Assembly: GCF_918797505.1 (NCBI RefSeq) | Contig: NC_092802.1 | Span: forward strand, 16,203,883 to 16,267,882 | Direction: 5' to 3' | Origin: Bemisia tabaci | Taxonomy: Eukaryota > Arthropoda > Insecta > Hemiptera > Aleyrodidae | Length of the DNA: 64,000 nt | In this document: positions 10,256 to 20,248 of the stretch, piece after piece | Layout of the letters: each line of letters starts with the position of its first letter | Position numbering within the stretch: the stretch's first letter is position 1 | Program-made: the position numbers and the translations under genes | Notes under the pieces: generated by a model | The model's input: only the letters and a program-made list of their open reading frames with translations | What the model was told of the DNA's origin: nothing | Databases searched by the model: none

Positions 10256-11948
10256 GGATAAATTGCACATTTTTCTAAAAGCCGGCAACGCTGTGCTTCC
10301 ATCAGACAAAGATAATCTCAATCACCATTTACGTCGGTTTTTTAATGAAAAATGCAAGTACGCATTAAAGTGCTTCCTCGGAAATTGATCGTGACGTCAA
10401 ACCGATCGGCCATGATCGGCGGTCTCCGAATGACGAGGGAATTTTGCGTCGTATCGTTGGAAATAGTTGTTTGCGAGTACGAATCGCAAATTCAGTCTAC
10501 GCGCAGAGGATAGAAAAATAGGCGCCAAAACGCGAGGATAGTGCAGTGCGTGCGTGCGTTTTTTTGCATGATTGCTGATAAAAGTTCAAACTGGAAAACA
10601 GGGTGAAAACAACCGTGCGTACTTTGATTTCACGCGGAACTGATGACGTAGCAGTAGTCTTATCAGCGTCGCAAGAAACGTTTCTATTCCTGAATTTGTG
10701 TGACAAATATGTGGCCGGCTCAGGATTTGGAAAATGGGCCAAGTTCATTCACCATGACCTCGGCGTAGCGTGTTTCCATCAACATGCAAACGGCCGTAGT
10801 TTTGAATGAATCCCATTCACTTGTCTGCCGTGCCGTGCTAAGTTCTGATTTTAGGCAACGCAGACAACTGAAAAAAACAACAGCTGCGAAAGAAGTCTTT
10901 GCCCTTCTCTATGACGTGCGAATTTTCGGGGCTTGTCTCAATAAAAGTGGATCTTATCTTACGCTATCTGCTTACTTACATAGGTGGGTCCAGACACTTC
11001 GTACGGACAGGAAGTTCGAAGAGGTCCACAGGGATCCCTCCAGAGAATTGCCGAAATTTTTGGAGGGGCGTAATCACCTCTGAATGAACCTATGCCAACT
11101 TCTACAGAGCAAAATCCTTTGGTGAATCCATTACATCGCTTTTAGTGTGGAAATTGCCTTATAAGTACCAAGAATATTTGTAGGGAAAGAATGTCTCATA
11201 TGTTTTAGATGATTCCCCGTTTTGAAAAATTAAAACTTACAAATAGAATATTCCAAGATTCATAGTTTTTGCGCCCTCTGGCGAACAAGGTGTTTTGTTA
11301 GTATACCGCAATTTTAAGTTTCTCGCGTCCGTGGGCACTTTTTTCGAAGTCACTAACCAAAAATTGAAAATTAATTAAAATTAAATCATTTAAAAATTTA
11401 ACTGAATACTAGCTGGAAATAAATATAAATTTCAGATGAAGTTTACCTGATGAGGGGTGCAAGAAATCATTACCCAGATGAAGAAGCAATCTCGCAAAAC
11501 GCTGACAACGTTTTCCAATTTTTCCATGCATGTATGATTTCAACTGGTCTAAAGCAAGTTCTCTTCATTTGAAGTGAAAGGCATGAGCTGATATTTTTAA
11601 ATAAATAATAAATTCACGAATGACATTTCCACCGTTTTGCGCGAGCGTTCATTTCTGTAAGTTAAGCTTTCCTTACGTCTTTATCCCAAAAACCTAAATT
11701 CCGAAATACGTGATGCAAGCTACAAAACTGAATTTTTTCAATCATTACGTCACAGCAGTGTTTTTCCCCTCAATTTAGTTCGCAAGCACGGACTTCTTGC
11801 ACAGTTTCACGTGCGTGTGCGTATCAATCCATCAAAATATTCAGAAAAATACGTACCTTCACGCCTGCATATGGATTTTAGAAAGAGATAGAGACACATG
11901 TGTACAAAGTGAGAGCAAGCGAAATAGAGTACCATCGAGAAAAGCCCA
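10256..11948. other. intergenic, no supported gene
   Basis: Open frames of 60-99 codons at 10497-11087 overlap on both strands and show no domain, signal or conserved-looking pattern. I leave them unannotated. 11100-11940 is AT-rich and without repeats I recognise. Confidence 0.35.
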
Positions 11949-12179
11949 CACGGGAAAAAATTAAATGTTGCTTTAGCATTTATAATAATAAACAAATGTG
12001 CGAGAAGATTCAAATGCTGTTTTTACACTAAAAAAATGCTAATTTAACTACGGCCACGGTTAAATTAACATATTTAAAAGTAAAATTAGCATTTTTTAAT
12101 GTAAAATCAGCATTTGAATCTTCTCGCACATTTTTCCAGGATTATGAATGCTAAATCAACATTTTATTTTTTTCCGTGC
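11949..12179. mobile_element. C6 foldback, CACGGGAAAA ends, TSD CA
   Basis: Left end CACGGGAAAAAATTAAATG, right end inverse finishing ATTTTTTTCCGTG. The inner arm pair GAGAAGATTCAAATGCTG and its inverse is also present. The dinucleotides at 11947-11948 and 12180-12181 are both CA. Confidence 0.7.
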
Positions 12180-12383
12180 AAAAGCTCATCCTGACGTCAC
12201 TCTGATTGTCATTAATAAAGGCAGTAGCGTCATCTCTTGAATTTCATGACGTAAAACTGTAAAACAGACGCACTCTGCGTTAGAGGGCGGATTTTAGACT
12301 ATTTTAGGAAACGTATGATTTCATCGCCATTTTAATTTATTGTGGTGAGTCTGTCCACCTAACTAGTGGAAACATGACTCTGA

Positions 12384-13080
12384 CTGATGAAAGCAAGGTG
12401 GAAGAAATCAAGGGTGTCACTACCGCGGTGTTAAAAAGCTGCAGGTTGGTCGTTCGTTAGGGACCATTTTTGTGCCTTTTTTAGAAAATGGGTTAGCTGC
12501 GCTGGTCACGGAATTGTGTTTTGATGCTTGATTGTCGATCAGCTAAAAATAAGCAGGTCCGTCCAAACCGCATCTTCCTACGTTCAATATTAACCGAGAT
12601 ATCGCATATTGAAAAGTCGGGTTTTTGACGTCATCCACCGCGGTAGTGACACCGTTGGTCTCTTCCACCTTGTTTTCATTAGTGACGCAAATTTGCACTG
12701 GTCACTCAACGTGAAACTCGGATGAATGATATTAGCGCCTGCAAGACCGTGAGAATACTTCACGCATTGCGCCAAACAGCGTGGTCGGCGTAAGCAACAT
12801 ATTAGCGCCTGCAAGACTGCATGAATACTTCTCGCATTGCGTCAAAAGCAGTGAAGTCGGTCAGTTGGCGTGGAACGCATATTAGCCTCTACAAGACTTC
12901 GAGTTCAGTCGGTGGCACACATATTTGCACTGGTTACTCAACGTGAAACTCGGATGAAAGCAAGGTGGAACAAACCAAGGGTGTCACTACCGCAGTGGAT
13001 AACGTCAAAAATCCGACTTTTCAAAAGGCAATGTCTCGGCTAATATTGAACGTAGAAAGTTGCCGTTTTGACAGATCTTA
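12384..13080. repeat. inverted and direct copies of a CCGCGGT segment with GTGAAGTATT repeats
   Basis: A segment reading GCAAGGTGGAAG...GGGTGTCACTACCGC is found forward at 12391-12429, inverted at 12636-12672 and forward again at 12959-12997. Between the last two lie inverted copies of the H-element motif (GCAAGACTG...GAATACTTCACGCATTG) at about 12739-12850. It is a composite of repeats without coding content. Confidence 0.55.
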
Positions 13081-13605
13081 TTATTTTTAGCAAATCTACA
13101 AGCAGGGGCTGACTGGGTACAAAATCGTTGGTTGGGAGAAGCTAGCGGAGGGGTCTCGGGGGGTTGCGAAAATTTTCTAAAAAGAGCCCCTCCTAGATCA
13201 CATTTTAGGCGGTCTTAGCTTAAAATTTGGGAACAATTTGTGTGTTCAAAAGTGATGTACTTCAAGTATTTACTTTACTTTTTCCTGAAACTGAAGAAAT
13301 ATTTTCTCTATCCTTCATAGTATTTCATATTCAGCGGAGCCTGAGTGCTCTTCCGGATTTCGAGGCCCCTTGCACTCATTGCAGTTCAAGAATCAAGACT
13401 GGGGCTTGAGTGATTTTTTTATATTTTTTTAAGCCCTCGTGGGAGCTCCAGATAGTTTTCTGGAGAATTGATGGTTGGGGATCCCCAACCGCCCACCCGG
13501 GCCTGTCCGCCCCTGTTTACAAGGATCAGGCATCAAAACACGATTCTACGACCAGCGCAACTGATCCATGTTGCAACTTGGGAATGGAGTTCCGTTTCTT
13601 CCGTC
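13081..13605. other. intergenic, nothing recognised
   Basis: Mixed-composition DNA. Open frames of 60-109 codons from 13227 onward partly run into the duplicated 13606-13692 segment and show nothing recognisable. Confidence 0.3.
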
Positions 13606-13692
13606 CGGGGAACGACGGCCCCATCCGATCCGACGCGAAAATTCGCCTCCATTCCACGGAAGTCCGGATTTGGCAAGGACACTGGACTAGAG
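13606..13692. repeat. 87-bp direct duplicate, copy 1
   Basis: The segment beginning GGAACGACGGCCCCATCCG is repeated, with an 8-bp insertion and few substitutions, at 14426-14515. It is GC-rich relative to its flanks. Both copies lie beside A2-like AGAGTACC/GGTACTCT ends. Confidence 0.7.
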
Positions 13693-13996
13693 TACCTATA
13701 CAGCGAGAGTATGGACAGATCACTTCATGGAGGGCCTAGGGCCTAAAAGTGCAGCCACCTTTCTAACCAACTTCTAACGCACAAAATTTCACTGCCAGTC
13801 TGCAGATTTCAATTCTAACCAAGATGGCTAAGAATGAACATAAATGAGCGTTCTTTCGCAAAAATAAGTAAATTTATGCAAAAAGTAAGCCAAATACATG
13901 TTTTCTAAACGACGGTTCGTAACAATTGTATTTGTAAATCGCTCTGGACATTCGAAATTCATGGGTTGGCTGCCCTTTTGGGCCCTAACTTTATTT

Positions 13997-14301
13997 AGAG
14001 TCCCTTTATACTGAGTAGACAATGCGAATCCATTTCTGATTGGTTAACCGGATTTTAGGCCTTCACAGTGTCACAAACGGGAATAAAGATTACATTTTCA
14101 CCAATTGCAAAGATTATAATCTGGAATGGACCGAGGAATTTCGGGTTCGACAAGGAACAAACGGAATGAGAGAAGGAACGGAGAAAGGAATTTAAGAATG
14201 TGCCGATCAAAGATTACAAAAAGCGTTCAATTTGTGTAATCTTTATTCCCGTTTGTGACTCCATGAGGGTGTTGTCTTAACTCTCAGTATAAAGGGACTC
14301 T
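13997..14301. mobile_element. A1 inverted-repeat element, complete
   Basis: Ends AGAGTCCCTTTATACTGAG and the inverse CTCAGTATAAAGGGACTCT. A second paired block, CACAAACGGGAATAAAGATT, faces its inverse inside. About 305 bp. Other copies lie at 30567, 39852 and 51975, with a partial copy at 48258. No target duplication was resolved and no coding content is present. Confidence 0.75.
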
Positions 14302-14394
14302 ACATTAATTTATGGCGTCCACCATTCTTGGGTCCTAAGGGCTCCATTCAGCTTAAGATGGCTGAGCCAATCAGAGGTGGTAACACCAGTGGCC

Positions 14395-14425
14395 ATACTC
14401 TCTCAATATAGGTACTCTATACGTC
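14395..14425. repeat. A2 terminus fragment
   Basis: GGCCATACTCTCTCAATATA followed by GGTACTCTA, the same end sequence as the A2 element at 38274-38678. The rest of the element is missing or diverged. Confidence 0.5.
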
Positions 14426-14515
14426 CGGGAAACGACGGCCCCATCCGATCCGACGCGAAAATTCGCCTCGCGCCTCCATTCCACGCAAGTCCGGATTTGG
14501 CCAGGACACTGGACC
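14426..14515. repeat. direct duplicate of 13606-13692, copy 2
   Basis: It begins GGAAACGACGGCCCCATCC and carries an extra CGCCTCGCG-type insertion relative to copy 1. Copies are about 820 bp apart in the same orientation, with an A1 element between them. Confidence 0.7.
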
Positions 14516-14599
14516 AGCGATGACCGGACACGGGGCCAACGAGGAAGTCCGGCCCGGGCGCGATCCGCGACTGCCCAGCGCGGCCCAACGCCGGCTAAT

Positions 14600-14960
14600 T
14601 AGAGGTGGATGCGCCCGCTCAATGCTTGCACCCTGCCCGCTTTAATTGCCCCGGCCAAGGAGCCCAAAGGAAATCAAATATTTTAATTAACAATTATGAA
14701 ATACTAACAGCCTGGCCGCGCGGCCCAGCGCGGCCGCGTTTTTAATCGTTTATTTTAATGACGCCGCTGATGAATCATAAGTGGCTTTATTAAAGCTCTA
14801 ACTAAGCGCTTTTTTCCTTTAATTAACAATAATGTTATTCCCCCGCGCCCGGGGAACAATAGACGCCTGAAATTATAATTGTTTCGGTGTATGATGAATC
14901 CGTAAACAATAAAAGTATTAAGCAGGGAATTAACATGAAGATAATGTTTAGCGTGACAAA
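14600..14960. promoter_or_regulatory. GC/AT mosaic with clustered TAAT sites
   Basis: Alternating GC-rich blocks and AT-rich words such as TTTTAATTAACAATTATG, TTTAATCGTTTATTTTAATG and TTTAATTAACAATAATG. This texture, single copy and rich in homeodomain-type TAATTA cores, resembles conserved non-coding DNA. Calling it a regulatory element is inference from texture only. Confidence 0.25.
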
Positions 14961-15119
14961 AGGAGATATGCCCGTGGGATAAATTAGTAGCTAGTTGCAC
15001 CGATGATGTTTTCCCCTTTCCCTCCCTCCCCCTCCCCCTTCTGCCTGGCTCTCCTGCATGTGCTATCCGCGTCGTCCCGTGAAAGAGGAAAAAAATGATA
15101 ATTACGTTCTGATACTTGA

Positions 15120-15330
15120 AGATAATCCCAATCATACGTATTAGCCTCCAGAGCGCGCTCTCATGTCTCGGACCGAAAAATTGGATGTAAAAGGATGAAA
15201 TCCTACGTTCCGAGGGAAGTGGCGCCCAGTGGCATGTTGTGCGTTGCGATGAATCGATTATTATGTCATTTAAACCCATGAAAAATAATCGAATACTAAG
15301 GTGTACCTTTATAATCGATTCTTTATCATA
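15120..15330. repeat. about 200-bp direct duplicate with F1 remnant, copy 1
   Basis: The stretch with AAAAATTGGATGTAAAAGGA, GGCGCCCAGTGGC and GATGAATCGATTATT is repeated at 15590-15770. The two copies flank the P1 MITE at 15331-15582. Its second half is an F1-type foldback (AATAATCGA...TCGATTCTTTA). Confidence 0.65.
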
Positions 15331-15582
15331 CTGCCGTCCTAAGGAGGAACGCCGTATAAACCTTCAGGCGTTGCCAAATTTCCTTTGATAAAATACGAAT
15401 TTTCCGGTTAATTTATAAATATTTTTCCTCAAAATTTTCAGATAGTTTTGCTCGTAATTTCACCGAAATGTCCTGAAAATTTCACGGGAAAATATTCATA
15501 ACTTTCCTCAAAACTGAAAGTTTTATCGAAGGAAATTTGGCAACCCTCGAATGTTATACGGCGTTCTTCCTTACCACGGCAG
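15331..15582. mobile_element. P1 MITE, complete, TSD CATA
   Basis: Ends CTGCCGTCCTAAGGAGG and the inverse CCTTACCACGGCAG. CATA is duplicated at 15327-15330 and 15583-15586. It is a 252-bp element and no protein is encoded. Confidence 0.85.
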
Positions 15583-15589
15583 CATAGCT

Positions 15590-15770
15590 CTCGTGTCTCG
15601 GACACTGAAAAATTGGATGTAAAAGGAAGAAATCATGCGTTCCGGGAGAAGTGGCGCCCAGTGGCGTATCGTGCATTGTGATGAATCGATTATTCCGTCA
15701 TTTAAACCTACGGAAAATAATCGATTACTAAGGTGTACCTCAACAATCGATTCTTTACCGTAGCTTCTTA
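15590..15770. repeat. direct duplicate of 15120-15330, copy 2
   Basis: Same order of blocks as copy 1 (GTCTCGGACACTGAAAAATTG, GGCGCCCAGTGGCG, GATGAATCGATTATT) with scattered differences. The two copies plus the MITE between them look like a local duplication. Confidence 0.65.
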
Positions 15771-16896
15771 CCCGAAAGTATCGATGGTCGATTTTTCGGG
15801 CTTCACCGCTGAGGCGCCTTCTAGGAACCAGAGCGGTGCATGGGGTGCGTGGATAATGATTGTGATTACACCGACAAGTGCTTTCGGAACAAATTTCGGG
15901 ATTCCTGTAATTTCGGGCCGGCGTTGTTTGTTCAGCCCGGTTTTGATGGTTGTTGTCGCTCGGCGCTAAGTGCCTGTTGAGCGGTGTGTTTCGGTCTCGG
16001 GTTACCGTCCGAAATTCGGGGTCGGCGTCTGGTTTATCATCGATTTTACACTGTCGGGAGTTCGCACGAAAGCTGGCCTTCCGTGTTATACCGAGTGAAA
16101 TTAAGTAGTTCGTAGATTTGCTGTTATTTCTTTTGCGCGAACGTACAAGATACGTCCACAGTAAAAACACGGTAACTACGCCTTGGTTTTTTCCCCCCAA
16201 TATTTTCCTGACAAAATGTTTCACCGCAGAAAAATTAACGAGCATACCTCATCTCTTGTCAATGACTGTGGCTTGCTGCTTGGAACTTGAACTGACGAAA
16301 TAGGTAATCACTATTCTTTGGGATATGCGAAAGAAAAGTGCAAACTCCTGAATGGAATGAAGGAAAAAACCATTAATAAAAGAGTCTTTAGCCTTTAAAA
16401 AAAGAGAAAAAAGAGCCTTTAAAAAAAAGAGAGTTTTAAGAGTCTCTAAAAAAGAAACGCTTAAATCCTCTTTCCATCATTGGATAAAAAATGGGAAATT
16501 CTGCTCTTGGAGTTGTATTACTTGAAACTTTAAATTGCCTTTTTGTTGACTGTTAGACGATGTGTCATGCAATTAATTTAGCCAACAAGTCCGAGTTTGA
16601 CAAACTCGTTGGAATCACTGCTTATTCCGATACACAACGACGAACAAGAATAATCCATCATTGATGACTGTTGTTGCCCCACGGTAATGTTGCACCACCA
16701 AAAATAAAAGCTTCTATAAAATTGTTGGGCTACTAGCAGAGGGTCTTTATTTTGGCTTTGGTAAGATAAATTGAGAATTTCGGACGCGAAGAGAAAAAAA
16801 CTATTTTGATTCAGGGATGTAGAAAGTTCTTCGCTTTGAAATTATTAAAATCGTTTTAAAATGAAAATGTCCTTCAGGTGGAGGGGCTAAGCACCG

Positions 16897-16941
<45 letters not shown>

Positions 16942-17716
16942 GCTGTACTGTTTTCTTGAAATGCTGAAGGATATAGTGCGGATCAACTAATGAGCGTGAT
17001 GGTTTTTTCAAAAAAAACTGACGCGTTTGACAGGAACGTAGGGACCATTTCGGAAAATAGTTTTCAGTACTCTCCTCACCGAAAGCGATTGCGCATGTTC
17101 TGTAGGAAAAAACAGTGTAAAAGTATGACACTTCTACGCATTATTATTTTATTCATGCGTGGCAAGGTCACCTCCCTTTTTTCTTGCAGAAAATGAAGGA
17201 AGAAAAAAAATATCGGAATTCCTCTATTTACTGTGAAAAAAGGGAAAGCGGGGAAAAAATTGACTGATTTTACAAAAAAGTCTCCTCTTTTACTGTTGTT
17301 TTTTAGTTTCACTAAAAATCACATGCTTGTCATATCTCTTTCGCGCTAACTCCATCGCATTTTTGGCAAGGGATAAACAAAATCATCTGCAGCATTTTTT
17401 CAATCTCACCCCCCAAGTGTCGGGAGTTATCAGTCTCAAAATCATTACTTTGCTTAGTTTTAAAATGAAAACTTAGCAGAAATGTTTCGTGCGGCAGGAA
17501 AAGATGAATTTTGGCACTCTATTCTGATCAAAATCTAACGGCCCGTCCAATTTTGATCAAAGAGGACTGTTACATGGTGACCATCAGTCATTGATTGGTC
17601 TACTTTGATCATAATTGGTTCGGAAATTGATTGTGCATCCAGACCTTATAATAGAAATCCGATGAAGATATTGTTGACATCACATCTCTATTGGCGCTTT
17701 GAGAAATCTTACTCCG
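15771..17716. other. intergenic with a poly(A) run
   Basis: A long minus-strand open frame (224 codons, 15571-16245) crosses into the repeat copies and shows no family features, so it is not called. An A41 run lies at 16899-16939. Several A-rich tracts near 16390-16460 repeat GAGAGTTTT/AAAAAGAG-type words. Nothing else is recognised. Confidence 0.35.
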
Positions 17717-17950
17717 CACTGGAAAAAAAGAACACATTGGATCTAGAGTGCAGACTCTAAAAACATTGACAGGAAAAAGGACTTTTGATTCAATCAGATT
17801 TAAGCTTAAATCAAGAACCAAGCTTCTTAATTTAAGCGGATTTCCTTTTGATGTAAGCTGAAATCTGATTGAATCAAGAGTCCTTTTTCTTGTCAATGTT
17901 TTCAAGAGTCTGGACTGAATGTCTAGATCCAATGTGTTTTTTTTCCAGTG
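17717..17950. mobile_element. C1 foldback MITE, TSD CG
   Basis: Ends CACTGGAAAAAAAGAACAC and the inverse finishing TTTTTTTTCCAGTG. CG precedes (17715-17716) and follows (17951-17952). Arms and core match the 3071 copy. Confidence 0.85.
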
Positions 17951-18348
17951 CGTCACTGACCCAAAACAGAATAAAAAAGGAACTCTTCCGGCAACAAAGC
18001 GAGGGTATCCATTCTAATACCAAGAAACGAGTGAAAATATCCTCCAAATAAGGCATCAAGCGGTTCCACTTCACTTTGCATCTCAATAACGGGGGCGTCG
18101 TCGTACGCTCATCCGAAAATTATAGCCAAGACTCTAGTGCATAGGCAGAGCACGATAGCGCTATAATTTCGGTATTTCGGCGTTTCGGTGGGTATTGCCG
18201 CGGTGAATTCGGTTATAAGCGATCGTTTCGGTATTTTATTATCTTCATTACTTGGAGTCCCGCCCCCCGGTCATCGGTCCGAACGTGTCCGCGCATCTGC
18301 TAGCTTTGTATCTCCGAGCCAGAGAGGGGATTCCTTGGAGGATGAACA

Positions 18349-18887
18349 GCGGGCCGATTATTGAAATCGATAGACAAAGCTATAGACAAATAAGACAAAA
18401 GAGATTTGGAGCGATCCTATAGGTGGAAGCGGGTGGTTGCAATGGACAAAGGAGGTAGACTAACTAACGGCAACCCACGAGGGACCCGATAGTTAGTCCA
18501 TCATTTCCTCCCTTAGTCTTTAGGACTCTCCCATTTTAACCAATAGGATTGCTCCAAAATCCCTATGTCTTCTTTGGCTATTTTTTTGTCTATCAATCTC
18601 AATAATCAGCCTACAGCGGGCTGATTATTGAAATGATAGACAAGGCTATAGACACAGAAAACATGGGGAGTGTGAAGATCCTATTGGTTGAAATGGGTGG
18701 TTCCTATGGACTGAAGGAGGAAATGATGGACTAACTATCAGGTCCCTCTTGGGTTGCCGTTACTTAGTCTATTACCTACTTCCTTTGTCCATTGCAACCA
18801 CCCGCTTCCACCAATAGGATCTCTCGATATCTCTTTTGTCCTCTTTGTCTATATCTTTGTCTATCAATTTCACTATACGGCCCGCAG
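18349..18887. repeat. two F2 foldbacks in tandem
   Basis: Two complete F2 units lie end to end (about 18349-18613 and 18616-18887), each starting GCGGGC(C/T)GATTATTGAAAT and ending with the inverse. A head-to-tail pair of a 265-bp foldback suggests insertion of one into the edge of the other, or unequal exchange. Confidence 0.65.
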
Positions 18888-18984
18888 CTTAGCATTGAAT
18901 ATGTTTGTGGTTATACCTGATTTCGTATGGAGATTTAATGTCAATTTCTCGAAGTTGTTCCAAGTTAAATATTGAGAAATAGAC

Positions 18985-19146
18985 TGACAAAAATTTCCCT
19001 CCTTTTTAATTTCCGAGAGGAAATTTTCCTTTTTTTTAATTTCCGAGAGGAAATTTTCCTCTTTTTAATTTCCGAGAGGGAATTTTCCTCTTTTTTACTA
19101 TCCGAGAGGAAATTTTCCTCTTTTTCATGTTCGAGAGGAAATTTCA
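18985..19146. repeat. minisatellite, about 29-bp unit, five copies
   Basis: Five copies of TCCGAGAGGAAATTTTCCTC with T-rich linkers. Each unit is itself partly self-complementary (GAGGAAATTTTCCTC). Divergence rises toward the right end. There is no spacer diversity, so it is not a CRISPR array. Confidence 0.85.
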
Positions 19147-19384
19147 CAACGTTGAAACGCAATCCCGTTCCTCCGTCTTAAAAGCGACGATTTATGGACG
19201 TCCGAAGTAACGTTGCCGCGAAAAACCATTTCTCAACGTTTATGACCTCGGCAACACCGCGAGGTGTGATCATGGGAACCCGCTCTTGTGTGTCCATGTG
19301 TGCGTGCGCTCATGTACAATGTGCACTCGGATCCGCGAGTTATTATTCTTCTTCTTTATATCCTGTCGGGAACCACGGAGGGGC

Positions 19385-19398
19385 CGGGGGGGGGGGGC
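19385..19398. repeat. poly(G) run
   Basis: A G-rich run (GGGCCGGGGGGGGGG) in a GC-rich stretch just left of the C3 element. Confidence 0.8.
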
Positions 19399-19465
19399 TA
19401 CTGATTCGCCGTCCGAGATGACGACAACGGGCAGCGGGCATCGAGGGACAGGAGCTTGAGCGTCG

Positions 19466-20248
19466 CACAGTCAATTTGAGAGCTCGGACGTGAAATTTTT
19501 GACTGAAACTGAAAATTTTGATGTATATTTCGTCACATTTTAAATTCCATGGGGTGCGATGGGAAGACAATGAAGATGTTGCATGTGTGAGGGATTTGCG
19601 ATTTGACCATTGATTCTTATGCAAAAGTTCGCGAGAAACACGATGGTGCCACTCGTTTTCTCTGAAATCATCTCCCAAGCTCAAAAAAAGCTCTCCAAGT
19701 GAGGCCAAAATGAAGGGGATATCCCACGCTACCCTGAGAGTCCATCTCTACATCAAAACGAACTCTCCATGCAAAGATAGGGAGCAAATACATTGACAGG
19801 GCTGCCACTTTATTTGGGGACTCCGAAACTGAAAACATGGCAACCCTGCGAATGTATCTACTCCCTATCTTTGCATGGAGAGTTTGTTTCGATGTAGAGG
19901 TGGACTCTCAGGGTAGCGCGGGATATCCCCTCCATTTTGGCCTCAACTTGAGAGCTTTTTTTGAGCTTGGGAGATGATTTCAGAGAAAACCAGTGGCACC
20001 ATCGTGTTTCTCCCAAACTTTTACGTAAGAATCAGCAGTCAAATCGCAAATCCCTCACACATGCAACATCTCCATTTTGATGTATATTTCGTCACATTTT
20101 AAATTCCATGGGGTGCGATAGCAAGAAAATTTTACGAGGAAACCTATGAAACCACTTTCAGAATCTCAAAGTTTTGTATGTACGGAGTTATGAGCGTTTC
20201 AAGTTTCCAAATTTTGTCCGACCTCTCCGATGGACTCGATCCACTGTG
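19466..20248. mobile_element. C3 element with a nested 0.5-kb foldback, TSD CG
   Basis: Left end CACAGTCAATTTGAGAG, right end GACTCGATCCACTGTG. CG stands at 19464-19465 and 20249-20250. Inside, a foldback (about 19561-20072) is flanked by an exact direct repeat of host sequence (19514-19560 and 20073-20119, core CGTCACATTTTAAATTCC). The host is otherwise the usual C3 sequence ending TCCGACCTCTCCGATGG. Confidence 0.75.
19561..20072. mobile_element. F4 foldback, about 510 bp
   Basis: Long arms pair across almost the whole unit: CATGTGTGAGGGATTTGCGA faces TCGCAAATCCCTCACACATG, and CTCCATGCAAAGATAGGGAG faces its inverse. The loop holds GGCTGCCACTTTATTTGGGG. A second copy starts at 63677 and runs off the window. 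Confidence 0.75.

Noticed and set aside
15571..16245. 224-codon minus-strand open frame, the longest in the window
   Set aside because: Its last part is translated F1/duplicate repeat and the rest shows no domain, signal or regular composition. Repeated words such as VGLND occur in other F1 copies, so it follows the repeat and not a gene.
18985..19146. possible CRISPR array
   Set aside because: The units are contiguous, self-complementary and diverging, with only T-rich linkers and no unique spacers, in a eukaryotic context.
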